Counted from the first letter of the stretch, positions 47,457 through 58,998 are shown. The stretch is 64,000 nt of DNA from Littorina saxatilis (GCF_037325665.1 NC_090258.1:40885260-40949259); one strand, 5' to 3'. A program made the numbers and translations. Notes: generated by a model from the letters alone, not told the origin.

Positions 47457-47840
47457 AAGAGATTTTACTTTATTATCCATACCATAAGGTCCTCTTTAAA
47501 CAGATGTACTGGTACTGGCACTCTGAAGAGAACGCCAGGTGTGAATGTGGAGGGAGTCTTCAATGCGCAGTCCTTCCCGCGCACCATTTCAGTTCTGGCC
47601 AGCCTTAAGTGCGTCAAGACCAACCCTCCCCTGGTGGCTTTTTCACAAATTAATTCACACACAAATTCCCGCAGAAAGGACAGCATCGGAGCCTTCTGAG
47701 TTTTGGTATGTGTGTCTATGGCCTTATCCAGTGTACAAGCCTGGTCAGATATGAGATGGTGGGCCGAATCGTTTATGCGCGAAGGACTCTTTTACACAGA
47801 GGATCTTAAAACAGAGGTCCCCCTATATTTGTGCCAACAG

Positions 47841-48094
47841 ACCCATGTCAAGTCACGACGGAAACCCGGGACCATCACGAGAAGACAAAACACCAATATG
47901 GCGCTCGGTACTGGCCCCCGGGCTGTCACGGAGAGTCCCTCTGATTTGGCGGTGCCCGTTGTATCGCCAAAATTCTCCGTCGCAAAGCCCCGCAAAATGA
48001 CTAAAATCTGGGGCCCATCGAGCAAGCACAAGATGTCCTTGACAGACAAAGAAGAGGCTGCCAACAACCAACCCAGCGATCTGCATAAGAAATC
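47841..48094 (+). CDS. Exon of the CNBD2-like gene (N-terminal region)
   Basis: One open frame, THVKSRRKPGTITRRQNTNM, then ALGTGPRAVTESPSDLAVPV and KMTKIWGPSSKHKMSLTDKE, ending at a GTATGT donor with two bases left over. Those two bases plus the first base of the exon at 49302 make a Ser codon, so the splice is in frame. Two acceptors are possible: CTTTTACACAG at 47799 (phase 1) or GTGCCAACAG at 47840 (phase 0). The start was placed at the latter to match the preceding candidate exon; an initiation at the internal ATG (47898) is also possible. The region is low in recognisable domains and probably disordered. Confidence 0.6.
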
Positions 48095-48164
48095 GTATGT
48101 TAACTTTCCCCCCCAGATTTAAAATGCAAGCAGCAACACAACAACAACACGCATCAGAACACGC

Positions 48165-48255
48165 ACTCACGCACGCACGCACATACACACACACACATAC
48201 ACACACTCATATATATATATACACACACACACACACACGCACACACAAACACACA
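48165..48255. repeat. CA/TA microsatellite
   Basis: CGCA, CA and TATA tracts 70 bp past the exon donor. Confidence 0.9.
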
Positions 48256-48647
48256 CTGTCACGCGCTGAAGTGAGCGTAACTTTGGCCCTTATCTGAGTG
48301 AGATTTTTATCATTTATTTGAATTGTCTAGTTTTATCGAATTTTGACTCTTTTTCCGACCCGTTTGACTGCCACACTCTGAACAGAATTGAACATTTTTC
48401 TGTAACAAGTTTTAAACATGTTGTAAAATAGTACATATATATATATATCGATCTACCAGGGAAAGAGGCATACATGATTAACACAAAAACACGTCCAAAT
48501 CAACACGTGTGAACACAATGTGTTTATTATGTGAACACTAGTGCCTGCAGAACTATTCACAATGTCACAAAGTGTTCACATGTTGTTTCAGAAATGTGCT
48601 CAAATGTGTTCATTTCTGTTCAGAGTGCATTTAAAGGACGTGCTTAC
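48256..48647. other. Intron DNA with GTGTTCA-type short repeats
   Basis: AACACGTG, GTGAACAC and GTGTTCA recur at 48490-48620 in both orientations; otherwise nothing recognised. Confidence 0.45.
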
Positions 48648-48908
48648 AATAGACGAGTTCCAAAAATAACTCCGTCGGGTTTGTAGTTGTTGTGGGAGAG
48701 TGGCCTTTTCTTGCAAAATCTCTTTCAATTGGAAGGGCCAATCACAAGCGACGAGAGTGTCTGAAACACGTGGTCCCGTCCACGTGTTTCATACACACCC
48801 CTCGCTAGTGATTGGCCCCTCCAATGTTTGGTGGAGGTTTTGCAAGAAAAGGTTACTCTTCCACAACCAATACAAACCCGACGGAGTTATTTTTCGAAAA
48901 TCGTCTAT
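48648..48908. mobile_element. Near-perfect 260-bp hairpin element
   Basis: Two arms of about 127 bp (AATAGACGAGTTCC ... GAAACACGTGG and its complement) separated by only six bases (TCCCGT). A few mismatches and short indels. The transcript of the host gene's intron would fold into a long double-stranded hairpin. Probably a palindromic MITE. Confidence 0.85.
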
Positions 48909-49301
48909 TAGGGGAAAGGAAAGAGTCCTGATAGTCACACATGGGCGCTTTTCAGCCGATTTTGATTCGTATTTTTTATGTAGTAGCCGACGAAGAGATA
49001 ACAAGACAATACGTAAGTCCATGCTAACAGTCCGACTGAAACTCAACCGACTCTCGTTCATCTAAAAATCTAATCTGATCTGCGTTCAAATTTTCAGCTG
49101 TTTCGGAACGACCTCAATAATTGTGTGTCGGCGCGCTTTTCCAAAATCTTATTCTGCTATATGATTTTACAAAAGTCAGAAGAAGGCTGCTGTAAACGGT
49201 GTCTAAACTTCAATGTGCACGGAACTTAAAAGTGCCCCCCCCCCCCCCACATGCACTCCTCCAAATGCATATACCAGCATGAGCGTTTGATGTCTGTGCA
49301 G

Positions 49302-49460
49302 TTCACTTTACAAAGAAAGGAAGTCTGAGAACACCAAGATCTTGACCTTAGTGCGAACACTCATCAAAAAGAAGGACCAGAGTAGAAGTCGCTTGCGCTG
49401 GCTCAAGGCCATGAAGCTCGTGTTTCACACGCTTGACATAAGCAACATAATGGCCCAAAG
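49302..49460 (+). CDS. Exon of the CNBD2-like gene
   Basis: Acceptor GATGTCTGTGCAG, then one leading base, 52 codons and two trailing bases up to a GTGACG donor. The frame reads SLYKERKSENTKILTLVRTL, IKKKDQSRSRLRWLKAMKLV and FHTLDISNIMAQ. Leading base completes a Ser codon with the exon at 47841-48094; the two trailing bases complete an Arg codon with the exon at 50762. Basic, probably helical region ahead of the nucleotide-binding domain. Its last 60 bases and donor are repeated in the following intron. Confidence 0.75.
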
Positions 49461-50320
49461 GTGACGTGTGATATTTTAGATAAAGGGTGGATGGATGGTG
49501 ATGAAGATGTTTGTTGGGTTGCATTGATGACGTTGGTAGTGATAGTAATGGTAATTTAGTAATCATCTGTGATCTACTTTCCATTGTCACCATTGACCAA
49601 GTCATCGCCCAAAGGTGGCTCGCGATAGAACCAGGAATGGTGGATGGTGGTGCTGCTGTTTGTGGTGTTGCATCGTTGTCGGTGATAGTAATGGTGATGT
49701 TTAAGGACATAGTAATCTTGTGTTATCTACTTTTCATTGGCCAAATCACCCCCAAAAGATGGCTCGTGATGGAACCAGGAATGATGGATAGTGGTGGTTG
49801 TGGTAATGTATCGGTGATCGCGACAGTAATGGTGGTGTTTGAAAGGTAAGAAAACGACTTTCCATCGGACACCCTATTTGTCCAAAGGTGAATTGTGGCG
49901 AAACCAGAATAGATGGATAGATGTTGATGAAGGGGAATGGTTAGGGTGGTGGTTGTGATGACGTACTGCTGATGGTGATGGTGATGGTTATGGTGGTGGA
50001 AGAAAGCCGTGAGCGACCTACTTTACATTGGCCACAATGTTTCCCAAGGTTGACGTATGATTGAACCAGGATGGATGGGTGATGGCAGTTGTGGTGGTGG
50101 TTGTGGTGACGCACCACAGATGGTGATGGTGAAAGTAATGTTTGTTGCTGAAGGCCGTCAAACTCGTGTGTGTTCTGCTTTGCTCTGGCCACACAGTTGC
50201 CCAGAGGTGACTTGTGGTGGAACCAGGAAGGATGGATGATGATGATGATGGTGGTGGTTGTGGTGGTGGGTGGTGATAACGAAAAAAACCAGTAACGGTG
50301 GTGGTTGAAGACCACGAAAC
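49461..50320 (+). repeat. Intronic tandem repeats copying an exon end and donor
   Basis: Five to six diverged units of 130-160 bp follow the exon. Each has a relative of the exon end plus donor (CCCAAAGG/GTG) at about 49608, 49751, 49881, 50041 and 50199, then GGAACCAGGAAKGRTGGATG and GGT/GAT-rich sequence. The unit near 50150 still aligns with KAMKLV of the exon as KAVKLV. Confidence 0.8.
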
Positions 50321-50761
50321 CCCTGTGTGACCTTATTTACGTAGCTGTCACCGTGGCCCACATATGCCTTTGGCGAGGATGAGGATGAGGATGAGTTGCT
50401 TCCAGTAGAAATACACGATGTAGTTGCCGCTGTTTTCCAGGAATGGAAGATCCCAACAAGAAATCAGGATTTCCTGATTAAAGAACTGCTGTCCCGATGA
50501 ATAAAAGTCAGAACTAACGAGTCTCCTGGTAGATTTGTTTCTGATTATAAATGTTATCAACTGTAATCCCTGTACATTTGTTTGAGATGTATTTCTCAAA
50601 CAGGATATGAGAATGTATTACTTATAAAGCAATCAGATTCCATCTCGTCAACATAGCGAACAAGCAAGCAGGGCACTGACAAACATAACATATGCGGCAA
50701 ACTGATTAAATCCAGAGGGAGAGGCCTAGACCTTGCTTTTACGGTGTGTGTTGACGTGCAG

Positions 50762-50870
50762 ATCGTACGAAATCTCGGCGATACATCCCAACTTTATAGA
50801 CATGGGCGACAATGGTGTGAGTGTCCCTGAACCCAATAAAGGGTACTTCATCAACAAGACGATGTTTAAG
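50762..50870 (+). CDS. Exon of the CNBD2-like gene
   Basis: Acceptor GTTGACGTGCAG, one leading base, then 36 codons: SYEISAIHPNFIDMGDNGVS and VPEPNKGYFINKTMFK, ending in phase 0 at a GTAAGC donor. The next recognised exon (60817) begins in phase 0, nearly 10 kb away. No domain by itself; it corresponds to the linker ahead of the cyclic nucleotide-binding domain. Confidence 0.75.
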
Positions 50871-50992
50871 GTAAGCGTCCGAATGATTATTTGGCGACGG
50901 AAATAACGCTATATTGTCTGGATGTATTCATGGCTTCAGCAAAATGACCTTGAAATAAAGAAGCATCACATTTAACCTTCACGGGATCACAC

Positions 50993-51243
50993 TTTGGACT
51001 ACACAGTCCGGATGAAGTGGGTCGTGTACGATCCATACTTTCTAAATAAGGATTCAACGTAAAAAATATGGGTCGTACACGACCCACGCCATCCGAATAG
51101 GAATAAACTCTTTACCGCCTCTTTGCAGAGTATGGGTCGTACACGACCCACGCCATCCTATTCGGGAAAAACACCGTAAAATGCCTTCTTTAATTCCACA
51201 TGGGTCGTCCCCGACCCGCAACATCCGGACTGAGTAGTTCAAA
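50993..51243. mobile_element. MITE with 18-bp internal palindromes
   Basis: Inverted ends TTTGRACTACWCAGTCCGG (50993 and complement ending 51243). Inside, TGGGTCGTACACGACCCA or close variants at about 51019, 51068, 51134 and 51201; a fifth copy lies outside at about 51389. No target-site duplication was delimited. Confidence 0.7.
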
Positions 51244-51969
51244 TGACGTCATTGTTTATTTGTTTGTATACAAAGATAATCCTTTCATATTTGGTCGACA
51301 GGAAGGTTGTTTGATGTTTGAGGATTACATGAAGTCTCAAATCAAAACGTCTCAATAGTTTTAGAGTTACAGACACTTTTGTGAGGCTCTGGGTCGTCCA
51401 CGACCCAGGAAGCATTGGTGAAGGATGAATTAAGGCTACATTTTTGTTGTCTGAAAATGCTGGTGTCAGTGTGACTACATTGAATTCCTTGCTTTTGTCC
51501 AGAAACAAATATTTCAGTGCTCAGTTTTAACGGTCTAATCCCTTTGCCAGCTACTGATTCAGGCCCGTTGTGATCTTGAAGCTTCTTCTTCTGCGTTCAT
51601 GGGCTGAAACTCCCACGTACACTCGTGTTTTTGCACGAGTGGATTTGTACGTGTATGGCCGTTTTTACCCCGCCATCAAGGCAGCCATACGCCGCTTTCG
51701 GAGGAAGCATGCTTGGTATTTTCGTGTTTCTATAACCCACCGAACTCTGACATGGATTACAGGATCTTTTCCGTGCGCACTTGCTCTTGTGCTTGCGTGT
51801 ACACACGAAGGGGGATAAGGCATTTGAAATAGACTGACAGACAAACACTTATGAAACAGATAAAGAACTTATTTCAAGATCTTTAATTTCATAATATTTT
51901 ATTTCATAAGTAATGATTGATCATTACCTCGCGGCATTTTGCAAGCGAGCCACACGATCTTGAGATTAT

Positions 51970-52057
51970 ACGTTAATTGGATCTGTGATCCAAACATGGC
52001 TTTTGGTCAATCGAGATTGACCAAAAGGCATGTTTGGATCACAGGTCCAATTAACAT
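51970..52057. repeat. Near-perfect 44-bp-arm palindrome
   Basis: TTAATTGGATCTGTGATCC ... TTTTGGTCAATC and its complement, three mismatches, two to four unpaired bases at the centre. It lies at the C-terminal end of a 221-codon minus-strand frame (51966-52631) that I do not consider a gene. Confidence 0.85.
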
Positions 52058-52978
52058 ATATATATATCTCGACATTCACTGGTCTTAGAGTTTTTGTTTT
52101 CAAAGAAGAAAGAAACGTGTTTGAACACGGACCACTTCTCCGAGCAAAATCAACAAACCTAATCACTGGCATTCCATTCGACGTCACAGACATTACGTCA
52201 TTACGCCGAGTCTGAACATGAGGTCTGAACATTGTTTTTAGGCAGGATCTAGGTGAAAGCGAGGCTGTTCTTATCTCTGTACTCACGACTTTTTTGCTTG
52301 ACCTTTCGGATTTCATGGGGGCTGCCATTTTGTTTTCATCTCCGAAGTGTGTTCCGGTCTGAAACCGGGTTAAAACACCACTAGGCGGAAACCCCAAAAC
52401 AATGACGGCCGCCTTTTTCGAAATAACATTTTCAGAGATTGTACACAAAAACAACGCCCGAACGGAAAGACAGAATGTGTCTTTCGCTAGATTGCAAGTC
52501 AGGCTTTTCACTTTTCCGATGAAGACAACCGCTGAGAGTGAAGAAACGACGCTGTTCGACTTCAAAATCTCCAGTCGCAGACGACCTCCGCTTTCGCAGT
52601 ACAGTCTATAGGCAGGTGCAATGTTACTCATTTTGATCAGCTCGTTTACGTATATTTGTTTGCATTCAGATCAATTAGAATGATTGGAATCAAAGCAGGA
52701 ATAACTTCGACATGCAAATGCATTTATTTGGCGAAGTCAGTACAGCAGTAAGTAGCATGGGGCAAGCTAGGAAAAGATAACTCTCTGACGACGATTCGAA
52801 TGCATTGGCGAAACCGAAAGTGAGAAGATGCCACCATAGCGGAAGACAGCGAGTCGGATAGCGTGTTGAAATGATTAGGCTGATTCGTTCGCGCTGATAT
52901 TTCTCAAACTGGCAAACGAAAGAAACTGTGCGGATGGAAGTTTAGTTTGAATTGAAAGTGAAGCATGTTGACCAGTTG
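52058..52978. other. Unassigned intronic DNA with a long minus-strand frame
   Basis: The 221-codon frame at 51966-52631 has no recognisable motif, crosses a palindrome, and overlaps open forward frames; probably repeat-derived. Confidence 0.35.
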
Positions 52979-53033
52979 TGGTGGTGGTGGTGGTGGTGGT
53001 GGTGGTGGTGGTGGTGGTGATGGGGGGGGGGGG
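52979..53033. repeat. (GGT)n microsatellite with poly-G
   Basis: Fourteen GGT/GTG units then GATGGGGGG. Confidence 0.95.
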
Positions 53034-54453
53034 ACAGTGTTGACTTTGACACGAACAGAGTACACAGTCAAATTGGGAAACAGGTACGATATTGGATCAA
53101 GTTACAACTGTTTCTGTATGCCCTTCAAAGGATTTTTTGGGTATGGTAATTTTATCACTTTGATATTTCACATCATTAAAATTACCCATTGTGTTGTATT
53201 GTAATTATTACAAATACAAATTACAACAATCAATTTCTTCTGTTTGGTCATAACTATATATGCATGAGTTTAAAGAGGAAAAAAAGTAAGAAAAACCACT
53301 GGTTGGTAACACAACAGAAAGCCCACAACACTGTGTCTTGCAAAAGTGTGTGTGTGGAGGGGAGGGGGGTGGGTGGGTTGGTTTGTAAGGCAGCAGCAGC
53401 TTGAGTGCATGAGGTTAGTAAAAGGGATAAAAACCAACACAAATACAAAGACAGTATTGTTGTTGAAAAGGTACTGAGTGGACACAACAAATAACTGATC
53501 ATAAATATATTTACATGTTATATCAAAATCAATATTTTAATTTTATCATGAATGGACAAGTCATTTTGGTCATGCAGCTTTTATTTCAGTTCAGCATATT
53601 CATAATTATGCAGCAGTAGGGAGGTTGACATTGTTAGAAATTACCTTCGAGAGAGACAGTTTTTTTGTTTACCTAAGAATTTTTGGAACAAAGAAATGCA
53701 TCAGACTCGGTATGTGCCTAATTTATTGGAAGATTAACCAGATCTTATTTTTCCATATTTGGAAGATAATCCTGATTCAGATGTGGAACAACCATCAACA
53801 AATAAGAAAAAAATTAGCAGCAATGTCTGGACATAAGAGCCAGAAACAATAACTTTTGAAGGTTCACTCAGTACATCAAAATTCAGAATTTCAGGCAGAT
53901 AAAAAGGTCCTGTTACACTTTTCTGTGCGACGTCCTACCCCGCAACCTGTTCTGTTGTATAGTATTTGTGACAAGAAAGCCCTTTAAATCAATTACAACA
54001 GGTTTTAGCTGAAATTGTGTGCAGGACAGGTTGTAAAGGGCGCCGGTCACTTTTTCAGCAGAATTTTTCAGCAGCCCTAAAATCGCAATTTTTAAAAAAA
54101 ATCAGAAAAAAATCAAATATGTACCGATCTTCAAAATTTAAACTGCTTTAAAATTCTGATGGCTTGGAGAATGTAGTTACATATAAAAAGTTCGAAAATA
54201 TTCCAAAGAAAAATATGGTTGCGCCATGCTACAGTAAGCTAGATTCTTTCCCTTCAGTTTGTTTGCGTGACTGAATTTTGTCTTCAAGAATGTACCACTT
54301 GCTTGATTTTGATTGTTTGTTCAGCTCATTGGCACGAAATGCATCTTGCAAAATATCAATTTGTTGAATGAAAACGGAATAAGTGAAGTTCAAACATTTA
54401 TCTGCTTGCAAAAACAATCGCAAGGATAGATCTATCTGTTTCATTGAAGCATG
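53034..54453. other. Unassigned AT-rich intronic DNA
   Basis: No exon or repeat family recognised. Confidence 0.4.
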
Positions 54454-55172
54454 TTAACTCATTCGCTGCGCGTCGGAACTGGAATTCCGACACCTGTGTT
54501 TAGCGTTGGCTGCGTGCCGGCACTTGAGTTCCGACGGATATCACGAATTTTTAACGGTGTAAACGGTCCTGCTGACCAAGGGAAACAACCCCTGCAATGA
54601 ACTTCTATCTGTCTACAGTGGTACCATTCACTGTAAACAGTTCCTTCCCTTAAATTGTTGGGATTAATAAAAATTTTGTTGACGGTGTGCGACCCACGTG
54701 TTTTGACTTTTCCAAGATGGCGGATCGTTCTGCTGAGACGTAGTAACTTGAAAAGAGTGCTAGAACGTGTTATTCAGTACGGTTCTGATCTTGACCTCAG
54801 TGATGATGATAGTGGAGATGATATTTTAGATTCTGGTGACGATTTTGTGCCAATGGACGATCATTTGGGTGATGATTCGGGCAATGCAAGTGTCGATCAT
54901 GACATTGTGTATGATGAACCCATGACGTAGAAAGTTTTTTTGTTTTGCTTCAAATTGGATATTTTGCGTGGATATGAAGACAACAAAAGGTATGTACTTT
55001 CAAATGTTTCATATATTTTCTAAAAGAGTAAGTTTCAAACTTTGCAAAAACATAAGGTATGTAAGGTTATCTTGTGTTGTTGATTTTTAATATTTTTTTT
55101 CAAAATGGCTCTAAATCGCGCGTTGGCAGGGAACACAGGGGAAATTTAGCTGCGCAGCGACTGTAAGTGTTG
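54454..55172 (+). mobile_element. piggyBac-like remnant with acidic transposase N-terminus
   Basis: Left end TTAACTCATTCGCTGCGCG; right side has a partial inverse, GCTGCGCAGCGA (about 55152-55163), but no clear TTAA. Between them, 54710-54930 encodes, across two frames, MADRSAE and then LKRVLERVIQYGSDLDLSDD and DSGDDFVPMDDHLGDD, resembling the acidic N-terminus of piggyBac-type transposases. The catalytic domain is absent, so it is an internally deleted copy. Confidence 0.5.
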
Positions 55173-55290
55173 CAATGTGAACCCAATGTGTGGTGCATGC
55201 ACTGATTGTAACAGAAGCTGAGAACTATCACATGAAATGATTGGACTTCTTTGAAGCGCGGATCCACGTTAAACACAGATTGTAAAGCTA

Positions 55291-56367
55291 CTCTTACACT
55301 GTGCCGAATTGCCCTTGCGAATAGAATTTTCCAATAATTCACAATGATCGGGACAGGGTCGCAAGATATTCGTAAATGTTCTTAACCATTCGCCACCTTT
55401 CGTCTCTTGTTTTGAAAATAACAACATGTTCCTCATATTCGCAAAGAAGTCATATTCTTAACTTTTTTGCAACGTACTTGTAAGATTTCGCAAGACATTC
55501 GTAATCATCGCAATGTATTCGTAACGCTCGCAAGGCATTCGCAACCATTCGTTATGCCTGTCTCACACTGTGCTGAATATCCTTGCGAACATTCGTAATC
55601 ATCGCAATGTATTCGTCAGGCTCGCAAGGCATTCGCAAACATTCGTTATGCCTGTCTTACACTGTGCCGAACATCCTTGCGAATATAGATTCGTATGCAT
55701 TCGCAATGATCATTAGACATTCGCAAGCACTCGCAACCATTCGTAAGACATTCGCAAGGATTCGTAAGGCTTCGAATGGTCAATATTTTTCCTGTCCATT
55801 AGTCTCTTTTTTGGCCAAATACAACATGTTCATATACACATTTCTTGCGAATGTCTTACGAATAGTTGCGAGTGCTTGCGAATGTGTACCGATCATTGCG
55901 AATGCCTTGCGAGCGCTACGAATACCTTTACGATGATTACGAATGGCTTGCGAATACTGAAGAATATGCATTCCTTGCGAATAATTCGCAACAAGAGACG
56001 AATGGTGGCGAATGGTTAAGAACATTTACGAATGTCTTGCGACCATATCCCGATCATTACGAATTATTGGTGAATTCTATTCGCAAGGAAAATTCGGCAC
56101 AGTGTAAGAGCAGTATTACGAACAATGCGAATTGCATAATCGCTTTTTTCGTAAAATGTTTGCAAGCACTCGCAACACTCGTAAGGCCACTCGCAACGTT
56201 CGTAATACATCCGCAAGACATTCGTATATGGATGTGTATGCATTCGCAATGATCGGTAAGGCTTCGAATGTTTAATATTTTTTCCTGTCCATTCGTCTTT
56301 TTTTTTTGGCCGAATACAACATGTTCATATTCGCTAGGATATTCGGCACAGTGTAAGACAGGCATTA
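55291..56367. mobile_element. Fold-back element FB-C, TTCGYAA motifs about 11 bp apart
   Basis: Two interleaved inverted-repeat pairs: CTCTTACACTGTGCCGAAT at 55291 with its inverse ending 56109, and ATGCCTGTCTTACACTG at 55647 with its inverse ending 56367. The arms consist of dozens of ATTCGCAA / ATTCGTAA words, commonly 10-11 bp apart (e.g. 55700-55780), reversed on the other side as TTGCGAAT / TTACGAAT. CTGTCCATTMGTCT and CAACATGTTCATAT are shared by both halves. No coding capacity. Confidence 0.85.
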
Positions 56368-56409
56368 ACAGACTTCCTCATGCCCTGTCTGGGATGTGAA
56401 TAGAAGTAG

Positions 56410-57830
56410 TGTAGAGTCCACAATCAACAACACACGCCTAACCACAAAAAGAGTGAACAGTTTTCTGTCATCTCTAAAAAAAATTGGTTAAAAAGAGTTG
56501 ATGGTCTTACTGGATTAATATCAAGATTATTGTTTAAAGCATGTCCATCTGTTACAACAATTAATATGAGAGGAGAGGAATTTGCAAATGTTTTGATGCA
56601 GAGAATGGAAAACCCATTTTGGACCAATGTTTTTAAACATTATAAGAAACTACATGGAAAATGTGACTCTATAACCTTTAACGATTTTGTATCAGAATGT
56701 TTACATTATAATGTTAATATTCGGAGAGATAAAAAGACAGTGTACATTCAAAATTGGATCGACAATGGAATAGCTCAGATTGGTCATATTTTGGGACAAA
56801 ATGGATACTTATCCTATAATGCGTTTAAAATCAAATATCCAAATGTGCGAGGCGATTTTGTATTGTATCAAGGTGTAATCCAGGCTGTTAAGAAATATCA
56901 GAGAAAAATCGGCTTAGAATTTGATAAACATTTTATTATGACAGAGCCCATTGTGTGGAAATGTATTTGTAAAGGTAAGACACAACTTATTTACAAAAAA
57001 CTGATTGAACATACTACGGTCCCAAAATGTATCGAAAAATGGTCTGAATCTTTAGACTGTTTGTTAGATAAGAAGGCTATTTTTCAACATGTTTTTAAAA
57101 CAACAAAAGACACTTGTCTGAGATGGTTCCAGTACCGATTATTGTACAGAATTTTGCCCACAGAAAGGTTTCTATTTTTGCGAAAAATTGTGGATACGTC
57201 ATTGTGTACATTTTGTGGTAGAAATGAAGAAACCCTTTTACATATGTTTTGGGAGTGTGATAAAGTGCAGACTTTTTGGATAGAATTTGTAAATTGGTTA
57301 AAGGCGAACTGCACCCATTGCGACAATTTAAAACTGTCTAAAGAACTGGTTCTTCTTGGAGTGGCGAACAATGTAGTCACCGATAAAGCTTTTGATGTGT
57401 TATTAATCTGTGCCAAACACCATGTATATATTTCCAAAATGAACAAAAAGACCCCTCATTTTCAGACATTTAGTAGAAACTTTAAGCAAAGATTTATTTG
57501 TGAAAAGTATAACGCAGTTGTGAATAATACAGTAGATAAATTCTACAAGGATTGGCGCCTGTATATGCACGTTTTGATGTAACCCCTAGTTTTTTTCGTT
57601 CTTAAAACCTTTTGATAATGCGACCACCAAACCACTGAACATCCCCCCTCCCCATTCCATCTTCCCACCCCATGTATGTTGTAATTGTCCAAGTGTGCTT
57701 TTCTGTTATATGATTCTGTCTTTTCGGTTAGGTGATGTCCTGTAATGTACACCATATACATGTAAAAAATAAAATAAAAAACTGAACAAAAAGAGAATAA
57801 AAAAAAAATTAAAAAAAAGAGTGTACCAAA
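56410..57830 (+). mobile_element. LINE 3' part, Tx1/L1-type, with open C-terminal reading frame
   Basis: The frame is open from 56410 to the stop at 57582 (391 codons). It covers the C-terminal region after the reverse transcriptase fingers: NPFWTNVFKHYKKLHGK, VYIQNWIDNGIAQIGHIL, WKCICKGKTQLIYKKLIEH, LRWFQYRLLYRILPTERFLF, and a zinc knuckle CTFCGRNEETLLHMFWEC (C-x2-C-x8-H-x4-C). This order is typical of Tx1/L1 clade ORF2 proteins. Endonuclease and catalytic reverse transcriptase domains are missing by 5' truncation. The 3' UTR ends in AATAAAATAAAA and A-rich sequence. The unbroken frame suggests a young insertion. It lies in the last large intron of the CNBD2-like gene, same strand. Confidence 0.85.
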
Positions 57831-58004
57831 GAAATGACACAATGTTCTATTGTAACCAGGGGCGGATCCAGGGGGGTGGGAGGGGGTGGGGGGTTGTTAT
57901 TTCCGGACCCCCCAGTCTTAAAAAAAATAAATAAAAGAAGAAGAAGAAAAAAATTGAAAATAAAGAGACAGATGGCTCCATTTTTCTTGTTTTGGCTACA
58001 TGTC

Positions 58005-58173
58005 AATACGTCCCAATACCATTACGTCCCAGTACCATTACGTCCCAGTACCATTGCGTCCCAGTACCATTGCGTCCCAATACCATTGGGTCCCAGTACC
58101 ATTGCGTCCCAGTACCATTAGGTCCCAATACAATTACGTGCCATTGCGTCCCCGTACCATTAGGTCCCAATAC
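58005..58173. repeat. FB-D left arm: 16-bp tandem motif
   Basis: About ten GTCCCARTACCATTRC units at a 16-bp period, with small variations at the right end. The inverse array is at 60116-60336. Confidence 0.85.
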
Positions 58174-58217
58174 TAGTGAATTTAATTTCTGAGATGTTAC
58201 TGTAGCAGTGTAGCGAC

Positions 58218-58340
58218 ACGTTTTGTAATAAAAGTGCGTTTTGTAATAAATTTATTAGAAATCGTTTGTAATACAAATTGTGTAAGCCGAACACGATTTG
58301 TAATAAATGTATTACAACACGCACCTTTATTACAAACCGT
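58218..58340. mobile_element. Fold-back FB-E, TTTGTAATAA motifs
   Basis: ACGTTTTGTAATAAAAGTGC and a second TTTGTAATAA 18 bp on, facing their inverses (GCACCTTTATTACAAACCGT). Arms of about 50 bp. Confidence 0.75.
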
Positions 58341-58420
58341 GATAGCAGTATTTCACAAATAAAAATAAAATAAAAAGATGTCTACCGGTGATGTCGGACA
58401 AACATGTGGACGGACATTTA

Positions 58421-58718
58421 GGCCAAAAAAAAAAATAGGTGTGGTTACGGTAACATTACCAAAAAAAATAGGGTAGGTAGGTAGGCAATCACTTTTTTTT
58501 TTTTTAACTTTTTTTTCTAATGTGTACAAATTAAACCTACTTGACAGGGAAATAAGTGTGCGACTCGGGCGCTTTTGCTTTCATTGTGTTTTTTGCACTG
58601 TTTTGTTTTTTTTGTTTTTTGTTTTTTTGTTGACAAATGTAATAAAAAGTTATAGGATCGGCCCCTAAAAATAGGGTAGGTCGGGTTACCGTAACCACAC
58701 CTATTTTTTTTTTAGGCC
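58421..58718. mobile_element. PIF/Harbinger-like MITE
   Basis: Inverted ends GGCC then a poly-A run and TAGGTGTGGTTACGGTAAC (about 32 bp), flanked by TTA on both sides (58418-58420, 58719-58721), the target preference of PIF/Harbinger elements. 298 bp, no coding capacity. Confidence 0.75.
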
Positions 58719-58998
58719 TTACCAAAACAATGTATCGATAGGTTCCAGATGACACAAGAAGCAAAAGCGATAATATGTTTTCAATTTGCATGAAAATAAA
58801 TTTATTTCACCACTCTAAAGCACTCAAAACTTATCCAATATCAAACTTACATGAAATGAATGAATCAGACATCTTACAGGAATTGGCCAGTTATCATGAC
58901 AAGTTTTTAGCTAAACATCTCAACTCAATAGATCAGTCTCGTCACATCAGATTTGACTCGATTCGTTCTTAGTCTTCCGGGGTGCATACGAATATAGA

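Noticed and set aside
48700-49065. 121-codon forward frame
   Set aside because: It lies mostly across the hairpin element and has no protein-like features.
51966-52631. 221-codon minus-strand frame as a gene
   Set aside because: No family motif, overlaps an 88-bp palindrome and other open frames, and codon content looks random.
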